64,000 bases of DNA from Sycon ciliatum (lineage: Eukaryota; Porifera; Calcarea; Leucosolenida; Sycettidae), in assembly GCF_964019385.1 (NCBI RefSeq), contig NC_088651.1, positions 6,280,196-6,344,195 of the forward strand. Reading direction: 5' to 3'. The notes beneath the pieces were generated by a model that saw only the letters and a program-made list of their open reading frames with translations, was not told the origin of the DNA and made no database searches. Below, in pieces: positions 12,901-24,900 of the stretch; the stretch's first letter is position 1; each line of letters opens with the position of its first letter. The translations under genes were made by a program, and so were the position numbers.

Positions 12901-15900
12901 GCACTCGCTGCCGTCAAACTCACCGATGACTTTCCGCATTGCCTTGTTGTAGTCTTTCTCCACCTCGGACATCAGCTGGCGCACAACGTAGTTCTTTGCG
13001 ACCAGCGCACCGCTGCGGTACATGTAGGCTCTGGCCGGATCCTCCACCTCCTCGTATGCACTCTTGATCGGCTCCTGGCGCAGGATGGAGTCGAAGAACT
13101 CCCTGGCCAGAGGCTCCACATCGTTAACGCTGACTCCACGCTCCAGGTAGAAGCTGTACCTCTGGAAAAGCACAGTGACAGGAACAATAGCCAAGTGGTC
13201 ACATACTGAAGAAACAGTTACCACACCAGAAATGTGCCATATTTTCCTGATCATAAGCTGCAGCCAGATTTTTTAATGAAATACAGACATCTAGCCTGTA
13301 TTCCACGGTTTATTTGATCGTCGTGGTATAAGCCACTTCTACTTTTTATGGGTGAACCTCGAGCTTCAAAGTGAGGCTTATATTCCGGAAATACGGCAAG
13401 CACAGACAATCTGAAGCAATCAGAAATTCTAACCTACAGACTCACTGATGCTGCAGTCAATATTATTTGTACTACTGCATAGCTTCTACAGGCAAAGTAT
13501 TTCCACATTCAGAATAAAACAGAGGTGTGAAAGTCATGAGCTCATTTCTGAAACAGAACCAGAATCCCACAGTGGAGTGAACAGCACATAAATTGCCACA
13601 ACTAGAGAGAATTCTTGAACTTGTCCAAAGGGTTGTCTATTCTTGCTACGATATATTGCACTCTATTTTTCATTCCTTTATGTGCAGCAGGCAGGCATAG
13701 TGGGATGGTCTAAGACCATGATTGAGAAACAGAGAAACAGAGGGTACTAGGCTCAAGTCCTGCTTGGAAAGAGAAGGATTTTTTCCAGCCGTGCGGCGAC
13801 CCACAGGTAATTGGGAACTCGCGGCCTGGCACGAGGGAAGCATGGATGCAGCGAATGGGATTTTTGGTCTTTGACCACTTAGCGGTGGGTCTGATCTACT
13901 TACCTCCCACCGCCTCAGGAGCTTCATCTGCGCCTTGATCTTTGAGGGCGGTGGCATCCCAGCGGATGCGGAAAATTCGGCCTCCAGCCGCGATTTTTTC
14001 TTTTTCTTTCTTATGTGTAGAAGGTAATACATGCTACGGTGTTGTTGCTGGCTACTCACAGTAAATGTCGATACTCTACACTTCCCCGTTCGACATATGG
14101 GCCAGTGCATGCGAAAACGTGTCTTCGGGGGTAACCGATTTCTTTCAGAATTTTGAGAAAATCGCTCGGAAAGAAGTGTTATATTTTTTTTGTGGCTCGA
14201 TCGCGGATCTTGTCATTCCTAATCGATCTCAAGACGACAAGAGAAGCGACAAGCAATCGACTTGCAGCAATCATCATGGACGTGGCGGCGCAGGAGGAGT
14301 TGGAAGTAGCACTTGAGGAAGGGCCTCTGAGTAGACACACTCGCGGCAGACGCCGAACAGCACGTCAGTTGAGCTGCACCGCTCGCGTGATTATCGTCGG
14401 TGCGTCCGTAGAGATCGGCAAGGTTTACTATCGAGGAGGAAGACGACAATTTATTTGGCGAGTCGTGGGTCGGAGCAATCGGCAACTAGCAGCTGTACGG
14501 CATGCTCACAGTAACTCTGACGAAGCCTCAGCTAAGCGTCCGGGAGTGAAAGACTCCTGCGTTGAGGTTGAAGGCGAGTCGAGAGCGGATGAATTAGGCG
14601 GAGATTCTGTGGAGCGACGATGAGCAGGACGCGCTTCAGAGCATTGCCGCTGTGGACTCACTGATCCTCGAAGGCTGTGGCTGCGTTTGGAACTGCCTAA
14701 TCAGCAGCTTCACGCCGAGCGCAATCCTCCATTACGACGACTAAATCTCGGCGATGAAATCGAAGGACCTCGGCATTTTATTGGTGTGCTGCGTGCGATG
14801 CACTCATGACGATCCTGTCGACTGTCCCGCATCAGTCGACAGCTTCCGCAAGGGAACGGACGCGCATCACGTTTGGATAAACTGTGATGGGATACATCGT
14901 GTGTGGAACCGCGTTTATGCAGCTCCATTATCATGATGATTGTGGTTGGCAGAACATGACTGTGTGCACGTGGAAAAGGAGAACAATAGCTGTCACCCTG
15001 GTGCACATGGAAATCTGGCAATGTGCCTTGGATTAAATATAGTGCAGAAGTGGGAGACAGAGCGCAGCAGTTTATTCTGAACTACAGGTTAGTGTTCAGT
15101 CTCCTGCTGTCTGCTGCAGCAAGAGGGAGAGGTGAGGAATCTCCCATAAACTTACCTATATCTGTCGCCTACAAGTTTGCCCTTTCGGGACATGTCGAGC
15201 AGTCTTGTGAAGCGCAAACCCTGGGTTACCGTATATTTTGTATCTGTAGACTAAGAAGTACATGTACAAGTCCATGGAGTTCACGACGTGACGGATGGAT
15301 GTGTGCAACAAGTGTGGGCTGCTCTGGGACGATATTCGTTCTCCTCGTGCATAGGATGAAAAGAATTCTGCAACGGAACCACTCCGTGACCATGTTGTCT
15401 TTGCACAAAAAGAACGCGAGTTCTTGTTAGCTCAACGCCGCAAGAACTTGCTGGACAATGTTGCCCAGTTTTCACTGGAGAACAAGGCAGCCTTCATTGA
15501 ATGTCTTGGCCAATACTAAAGGCTGACACGCAAAACTGTTGCTGCTTTCAACGACACTGTAGATAATGCATTATACAAGGCATATTCTATTTTGGACAAT
15601 GCCATAGAAATCATGGTCTCTATGTACTTTCAAATGTGAAATCCAACTTTATCTTCCACAGAGGTGTTCTCTAGACCCCTGTAATTGATTTTCAAGAAAG
15701 AAAAAAATTTCCAAAAATTTGCCCTTAGACACGGTATTGCATGCACTGGCCCATATGGTGACCATGTTTTATGTGTGACGCCTGTCTTTCTGCATCCTTA
15801 GGCATGCCATCACCATAATGTACACTCCATGCACAGTTGCCATTTAAAAACTCTGGGTGGAACCGGGTGCAAGTACAGTCCAGTCACCAAAATAGGGACC

Positions 15901-18900
15901 CTGATACACTATGTGATAATACTATATTTGATGAGCTCGTATAGCACCAAAGCCATCCGTGTTGACTTCACGATCTTGAAAAAACCAGGCAGGCACAGTG
16001 GGCTGGTCAAAGACCATGATTGAGGTCGAGAGGTACCTGGTTCAAATCCTGCCTGGGAGCGGTATTTCCAGTCGTGCTGCTACCCACAGTCATCTGGGAA
16101 CTTGTGGCCAGGCACAAGGGGTACATGGATGCGGCTAATGGGGTTTCTCAGCACTTGTGCCAGTGGTTGAGAGACTTATTCACTCACCCCCAACTTGCCG
16201 GTAGGGTTTACCGGGTGAGTTCCCTTCGGGAACGGACCCGATAATTTACTTTTTTTACTTAACATAAATGAAGTGAGACTGTGCAAAACCTACGGGCCCA
16301 GGTTTGGTGAATGGACTGTAGTCTCTGCGATCACTCCAGCATGAACTGTTTACATACCTCGATATCCGAGTCAGTTGGCACGCCGTCTCGTTGCGTCTCC
16401 CACTGGTCCATGTGTGTCCTGGCCCTGCGTTGTTCAGCCGGTGACATCGGTGGGCTGGCATGTGCTCTTGTTGACTTTGACTGGCGTCTCTACAGTAGAG
16501 ATGAGATAACGTTAACACTATTTCCTTGTCAGCACCCATAATGAGCATATTAATTTTCATATTTTCACAATATAAGTACACATATTTCAAAGTACTTGTT
16601 CCGGCTCATCGCAATTGTGGCTTATCTCCCATGTGCATTTTTGACAGGCAGTCCGATCGTGACATCTTACTCACTTTTTTATGCGAGGTTGTGATGGCAA
16701 GATCAAAGGAGACAAGTATATGGATGAGTGCGTACCCGTGCGCAAGCCAACACTAGTGAGTTCCTGCTACACGGGACTACGTACCAAACTCCGTGTCAAC
16801 TGCAGTGAAGTTCGACACGGATTATTCGTACGTTGCGCCAGTTCTGCTATGCGTAGCATGCTCAAACACCCCGCCATATGTACTCTGTCCTCTCAGTTTT
16901 CATACGGAGACCAGTCCTTGTGAAGCGCACACACGGAAAACAGTATGAAAAAATCAGTGTGAAACTTGAACCCGTACCGCGGCGAGGTTTCCATACATGT
17001 TTTGGTACGTTTTACCGTGTGGCAGAACCTCACTTCTAGCATTCTACCCAAGCTAGATAGTACTATCAGTGGCAACATAAGACCCAGTCAAGTCTGCCAC
17101 TGATCTATCAATTAGAGCAGTACTCAAATTACGTTTCTGCTGCTACATACCACAGTTTTGCAATGTGCAGTACACACACAACTGGCTTGACAACCATTAT
17201 AAATTCAAAACCAACACACAGGGACAGGATGGGCTCGGGCCCCCAGATGCAGTTACAGTGGAGATCGGATATAACGACCTTGCATATAACGACAGATTGA
17301 GTTTAGCGACACAATTCTGTTGCCCAAGTCGTTTAGTAAGTCCTTTGCGAAGATCGGGTTTAGCGACTGATCGAATATAGTCACATTTCGTTCTCTCCCG
17401 AAGGAGTGTCGTTATAATCTAGTCTCCGCTGTACATACATATGAAAAACAAACATCAATTTCAGCACTCCTGAGATTTGTGTCCAATGGTACTAAACACG
17501 ATCTTCCTTTTAACACTTATTAACGGCACATCCTGAAATTCCAAACACGTGCAATGTAGATCGCTCAGTGTATCAACTGGTAGAGACAACCCACTTCACT
17601 ATGCGCACACAGTGCATACATAGACCTACCTGTGTGCGGTGGTAGCCTGGTGGGTATGGCGCTGGTAGCGGTGGCAGAAAGCGCTTCAACACGTCGTGTT
17701 TGCCGTAAAACGGCTCTGAATGCGGAGAACAGGCAGTGACAAGAGCTTGCGGGCATAAAGCCAACGGAATGCATTCAAAATGGCTGTGAGTATGGCTTTC
17801 TGAACACAGGAAACAGGATGCCAAGCACACAGTTGGCATAGTATTGATGGCAATAACGCATGCTGCATGGCCAAAAGCTGCCCTTTGCAGGTTAGCTTCT
17901 AGTTACAAGTAGGCTTGCAAACGTTCATGACTTCATAGCTGAAAATCACTCACTACTTATCCATTTAGGGCTAGATGGAAATTGTGTGTACGCGTGTTTG
18001 CATATGCCAGTGTACGAGCGAGAGTGCGTTTGAAAGAAATGCATTGACAGCAGCTCTCACCCTTGTGTTTCCTAGACTGACGCAGACTGCGGCGCATGTC
18101 ACGTATTCTGACATCGGCCAGCTGCGGTGAGAAGCAGTTTGCAATGGACTCGCTTGGCGTTCTGGCAAACCTCTCCTCCTTGAACGGCGCGGCCTTTGTC
18201 CAGGAACAGTTTTGCATGATTGGCGGGTACATTTGTCGCAGGACCACATCCTAAAAACACACACACACACGCGCACACACACACATACATACACATACAC
18301 ACACACACAAAATTAGTAGAGAGGGACATAGTGCACATGTCAACTTTGTCAAGGGCATTGATTAAGCACAAATCTTGTACCTTACATAGGGCATATCATG
18401 ACCACATCTCTGTGCATATTAGTTTGTGTGTGTGTATGTGTGTGCGAGTGTGTGGGTAGTAGCACTGGGTACGTATGTGCGCAGCAACGAGGAGACAATA
18501 ACTTTATTAAAGCGATGAATAGTATTAGTGAGGCGGACATCACTAAAAAAACAAAGAGAATAAAGTGAATGTAAATACAAAATTTCTTTTAAAATCGATT
18601 TCCATCACCAGGGAAAGCCGTCTCACAATAGAAAAAAAACAAGTGCATGTGTGTATATGTGTATGACTGTGTAGCTCACCTTTCCTCTTGCATCATTCTG
18701 ATCCCTATCAGACTTGTCCAGCATAGTCGTTGCCCGATGGTGGCTGGGAACCATTTTCTGAAACAACAAGCAGGCAAACAATAAATGCGTCAAGCAGGAA
18801 CTGGCAAGAATGCCCAACGTTACATCTAAGCAGTTTGTTTATCAGTATAATTCAGCATACCATATTTTCCTGGACATAGGTTGCGTTATTTTCGCAATAA

Positions 18901-21900
18901 GCCCCACATCTCAAAGAAAGGGGTGCGACCTTCAAATCTGTGTGACCTATTGCTCGAGTTAACTGACCTTAAAATCGGGGTGTCATCAATGCTTGGATTT
19001 GACTTTGGATCAGTGACATGCGGTACAGCGCACCTTGGCCCCAGGCAATCCTCAATTCAAACCTGTTTCCAGTTGTCTGGGTTCTCAGTGACATGCCTGC
19101 TATGGTCTCACAGTAGACAAAACATGCTACAGGTCGTCACCCGTTAATACAAGTCCGGTTAGTACATAAACCCCGTTAGTACATAAGAAATTTCAAGTCC
19201 CGGACGAAACGTGGTCACTTCCATACAAATTTGGTCGGTTAGCACATAATTCGTTAGTACATAAACCGGTTTAACCCTGTTAGTACATAACATTTCTTCG
19301 TACCCGCATGCCACCTACCTCAATAGTACATAATTTGTTGGTCTTTTGGCCTTCCAGTGGAGGCACATCGTGTTCTAGTTTCTACTTGTGGACGCAATTT
19401 GCTCAGAAATCAGAGCGCACATCACAAACCGACAAAGCTCTGGATGACTCAAGCGCGCAAAGAGCCTCCCTGGCCGGCGTGACACGAAAGCAGGGCTACA
19501 ACTGCATGTAGTTGCTACTTTTGTCTTCCCGAAAAGCTAATTGCCGCTGTTGAGTTTCCGCTGGGAGCAGATTATTAGTATTATCAGATCATTTTGGGTG
19601 GTCCTTTCGCACACGCATTCAGCTTTATCGAAGCCCAATATTTTTGCCGACATGAAGCCTTCACCAGGACGGACCGGTGCGCGATGCTGGGTCCCTGTCC
19701 GCGCGCGGGTGTACGTGATCTCTTTTTACGACCAATTTTGTTTTTGACAGAACATGAATAAAATGCGTTGTGAAATCCAGTCGTTCGGTTACATGGCCGC
19801 AATCCGTAAATTCTGGTCATTCGAGAAGTACAAAACCCAGATCTAGAATTGTGTAAACGTGTTATCGAAAGCACCCATTGTCTTGTACATAACGACTTAA
19901 AATGTTAACGAATTGTTTAAATTCGTTAAATCGTTACTATTAATTTTTCAACTGGTTTGAGGGAAAGAGACAAACGGGAAAAGTCTGAAGAAAAAAATGA
20001 CTGCCACCACCAGGACTCGAACCAGGGACCTTCGCTTGTAGCCAGCGATGCTCTAACCGCTGAGCTATGGTGTAGTCGTTTTTCGTTAACATTACTGGTT
20101 TAAACTTCACTTCTCAACTCCAAGAACGGTTTCTTCACTGCGATTCAAACCAAAATTTAAATTACCATTACACCACATTTTCAGGCCGGGCCCATCATCA
20201 GGGTACTGTAATTTCACAAATTTTCAAATTAACACGCATGCACTCGCTATTGCAGACCAATGGAGAGCACACATCATATGGAGGATTCATGGAGTGCTGG
20301 GCAACCGAATCTGGCATGTGATAATCATGTAGGATAGTCCACGCACGAGGTGCAGCCCATGAAATGGGCACCCATGAACTGGGCGGAGTGTGGACAGCCT
20401 GTATGATAGTGTGTATGTATGTCCACGCACAAAGTGCAGCCCATGAGATGGGCGCCCATGAAATGGACGGAGTGTGGACGGCCCACGCACGAAGTGCAAT
20501 GCCCGTTAGGAGGCAGGAGTGTGGGAGTATGAGTGTGATGGCCGAAGGCCGTGATAATTGCCAGATGAGAGGAGATAGCTGGCCCAGCACTCCTATTTAT
20601 TTTCGTCTTGTATGAATTATGATACCTGTGTTGAATCAAGGATATCAATATTATTCATAGATGGGAAGAGGTGGGTGGGTGAGAAAGGAACAAACCGGTG
20701 TTCTTCTCACGGCGCAAGCAAAGCAAATATGAAGTAGCAATGTGGCCAGCGCGAAGTATGGTGTATGCGTTACGGGTTCAAGCTCCGATGTGTGCTGCAG
20801 CCGCATATGGCTTGTTGGCTGGCGAGTTCAGGTGAGTTCCGGCGTACGCATGTTACATGCCACCGCAGCGTGCATGTGCGTGTTACTTGACATGCATCAA
20901 TGAAAAGCGTGGGATCTGCGGGCTCTTTGGAAGCCGCTGGAGCGCGTGTGAAGTGGTGGCTTGTGCAATGTGTTAACCTACATTACCGCAAGCTCTAATG
21001 TGCTATTTTCACTGTACTTTTATTTTCGGTACTTTCGGTGCATCTGTTTCATACCTAAAATTTCTATACACCGAACAAACACTAACACACATAATCCAAT
21101 AGGGAACTGTTTCTCTGTACCGAAAATTTCTGTTCACCAAACCTGGCCTTTTGCCCTCATACCGAAAATATTGAGCACCGAAAATTTCTGAAATTAGAGT
21201 AATGAATGACAAAACATCCATTGCATAGGTACTTATTGAACTACATGTATGAAGACAACAACTATTGACACTGAGAAAGTTAACATAACATTGGTGTGAA
21301 TATGTTAGTTGAAGAATATGAAGGAGGTAAGTGTAGGTGGTATATGTCTCAGCGGTAAGGTGTGTTTGTGTTGGGGGGGGGGGGGCTTCAATAGAATAGA
21401 ATCTCAGTGGACAGATGTGAAGACAGATGTGAAGACAGAGTGATACATTGTGTACCTACCTACAGTTAGAACAAGTCATGGCAACTGAGAATTACATGTA
21501 CATGTGTAGAATAACACCTACATCCATCCTACGGACCAAGCACTGACACAAACAGGCTTGCACATGTAGGGGACAATGCAACACATACACTACAGTGCAT
21601 ACACCGCACAATCATGCAAGTAACAGCTTCACAAACAACTCCCACTCCACAACACCATTGCAAACAGATAAGGACAAGTCCAGGTAGCTGATGGTGTGTG
21701 TGTGTGTGTCGTCCTGCTGTGTGTGCTCAACGGTGAACTTGATGTGCGGATGCCTGCTGCTCATGAACTTAACGAACTCCATTAACCTGACGATACCATG
21801 ACACCATAACACTACACAGTCGTCAATGTACCGTCGATACAGATGTGGTTTCCATAGGAAAACCGACAATGCCTCTGACTCCTACCTGGACATGAATATG

Positions 21901-24900
21901 ATCACCATCGGGGGTGCCGAATGGTTGCCTATTGCCAATCCCTTCCGCTGTCTATACCCAACACGATTAAACTCGATATGATTGGAGTGCAGCACAAACG
22001 AAAGGAGCTCTCGAACCTCCGACGAAGACAAACAGAACATATCGACTTCAGCGTGGTGTGCCGCCAACAACTCCATCACGGCCTCGTTTGTTTGTGAAGT
22101 CATAGTGGTGTACACCTGTCATACACGTCATCGTTACCGTTGCAGGTGAAGACGTCAGTCGCTCAGGAGCAATTCAGACGCGCCCACAGGAACTCCTCAA
22201 CAGATGCCGGCAAAGTCAGAGGAGAGAAGAACATAGAATTGCTCCTGAACGATAACAACTATCCACAGCACGCCATTAGCACAGCCAAACACAACGCCAG
22301 CAACCCACGCAGACCACGCCGACAGCACACACCCACAGCCATCCTCAAGGTGCCATTCGTAAATGGACGTTTGGCTCGTGATGTTCGCCGTACCGTACGT
22401 TCGTTCAGTAAAGACGTACGTGTAGTGTTCCAGTCCGGTCGTTCGCTAAAGGATATGTTGTCGTCGTCGTCGTTGTCTCGCCCTGAGTGCCCAAGAGAAG
22501 TGTACCGGAAGAAGAAGAAGAAACAACGAGGAAGGCCTGTTGAGTGTCGTGCCTGTTATGCCGGTATTCACGTTGGTAAAAGTGTGTCTCAGGATGTCAT
22601 TTACTCAATGTTGTGCTCAGTGTGTGCGGAGGAGTATGTTGGTGAGACGGAAAGAACTGTTCGTAAGCGTTTTGAAGAGCATTGTAGAGAGGCAAGGGCA
22701 CAGGCAGTGGACACACCATGGGGAGAGCATTACGCACATCACCACCCACATCACACTGACGTTGCAGCACCCGTCACCAACGCTTCAATTCTCGCCACCC
22801 AGCCATCCATTGTCAATCGTCGTATCCGTGAAGCTATGTTTATTCGTGATGGGAGTCCGTCTGTGAACAGGGACTGTGGCTGGAGGCTTCTGGACAAGGT
22901 GTGAAACTGTTACTTGCATGATTGTACAGTGTATGGTATGTCTGACTGTAGGTGTTGCATTGTCCCATACATGTGCAAGCCTGTTTGTGTCAGTGCTTGG
23001 TCCGTAGGCTGGATATAGGTGATATTCTACACATGTACATGTAATTCTCATTTGCCATGACTTGTTCTAACTGTAGGTAGGTACACAATGTATCACTCTG
23101 TCTTCACATCTGTCCACTGAGATTCTATTCTATTGAAGCCCCCCCCCCCCCCACACAAACACACCTTACCGCTGAGACATACACCACCTACACTTACCTC
23201 CTTCCTATTCTTCAACTAACATATTCACACCAACGTGTTAACTTTCTCAGTGTCAATAGTTGTTGTCTTCATACATGTAGTTCAATAACTACCTATGCAA
23301 TGGATGTTTTTGTCATTCATTACTCTAATTTCAGAAATTTTCGGTGCTCACTATTTTCGGTATGAGGGCAAAAGGCCAGGTTAGGTGAACAGAAATGTTC
23401 GGTACAGAGAAGCAGTTCCCTATTGGATTATGTGTGTTAGTGTTTGTTCGGTGTATTGAAATTTTAGGTATGAAACAGACGCACCGAAAGTACCGAAAAC
23501 AAAAGTATAGTAAACCCTGTAACTAACGACCACCCCTAGGCCCTTGGTGCCCGGAAAAGTGGTCATTAGTGGCAGGTGGTCTTTAGTTAGAGGTTTGCAC
23601 CGCGCGACCATATATGGATCCCGTTATATGATACGTATGTCAAAATGCAGATAATACAATCCCCCACCACTTGCGCACTGACATTCTTCTTTCAGATCAT
23701 ACAACACTTGGAGAGAGAGAATCAAGTTTTTTATACACCGGAAGCGATACACCTTTTGACACGTATGTCGACTCGCTGGGTTTTCAGAGCAGGGCTGGCC
23801 TGGCCAGGCAGTGGACTAGTCACTATCGACTCCATCCTCATCTGTGTGCGACTACACTGGCAACTGGTATCAGTGTGTAGAGAGAATCAAGTTTTTTATA
23901 CACCGGAAGCGATACACCTTTTGACACGTATGTCGACTCGCTGGGTTTTCAGAGCAGGGCTGGCCTGGCCAGGCAGTGGACTAGTCACTATCGACTCCAT
24001 CCTCATCTGTGTGCGACTACACTGGCAACTGGTATCAGTGTGTAGATCTACAGTGGAAACTCAGTCGCTCCGACTTGGATGTAGTGTAGCGTAAACTGTA
24101 CTGGTGTGTACCAGTACGTGATGCGGCGATGTTGCGAGTTTTCGCACCTTCACTGTAGACTATTATCCGCCATCGTATCCTGGCCTGTGTTCCGTACAGG
24201 TGAGTACCGTAGCATGCTAGCTAGCCAGCACAGACTGTCAGTGTGACCTGGTGACTGAGCTGTGTGATTGCACTTCGACAGAGAGCCGCTCAGCCTTAGT
24301 TTCTCCTTCGAGTAGTAACATCGATCAAAGAGCGCTTTGGATGCGCTCTCCAAGACGTTTCCTATCATGTTTGTTCTTGACAGCACTTGAAATTATGACA
24401 GGTGTAGTGCAGTCCACACTGATTCCACAGTAAAAATGAGACTGTGCTCATTTGTCCAGCTGTAGTATCGAAACGACCATGGAAAATCATCAAAATTTCG
24501 AGAAGGAGCTTCAAGCAACGTTTGATTTGCTACATCGCGGTCGCTAGTTACGGGTCAAAATTCGACATTGGGACAAGAAAAGGTGGTCGCTGGTCGCGTT
24601 CAGCAGGTAGTCGCTAGTCATAGTGCATTTTGAATGTGAGACCGTCCGTGCCTGACAAAGTGGTCGGTAGTACCAGGCCGGTCGCTAGTCACGGTGGTCG
24701 TTAGTTACAGGTTTTACTGTACACCGAAAATTTGTGAAATTACAGTACCCTTATGATGGGCCAGGCCTGAAAATTCGGTGTAATGATAATTTAAATTTTG
24801 GTTTGAATCGCAGTGAAGAGACCGTTCTTGGAGTTGAGAAGTGAAGTTTAAATGTGTATGTGGCTGCGTTGGAGTTTGCGGACAATTAGAAAAACATTAC

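Larger units (their letters stand above)
20099..24852. mobile_element. Large palindrome carrying a rearranged Penelope-like element
   Basis: Outer arms 20099-20232 and 24724-24852, and inner arms 21012-21637 and 22896-23509, are reverse complements in the same order. Together they form one palindrome. Its left arm was split by about 0.78 kb (20233-21011) and its right arm by the TA-flanked element at 23508-24719. The centre holds a Penelope-type reverse transcriptase on minus (21612-22115) and its GIY-YIG nuclease on plus (22140-22904). It lies in dynein intron 1. Confidence 0.75.

Noticed and set aside
19999..20077. Functional tRNA gene on minus
   Set aside because: Anticodon loop lacks T33 and would read CTA; the same sequence with shared non-tRNA flank recurs at 51955, so it is a SINE.
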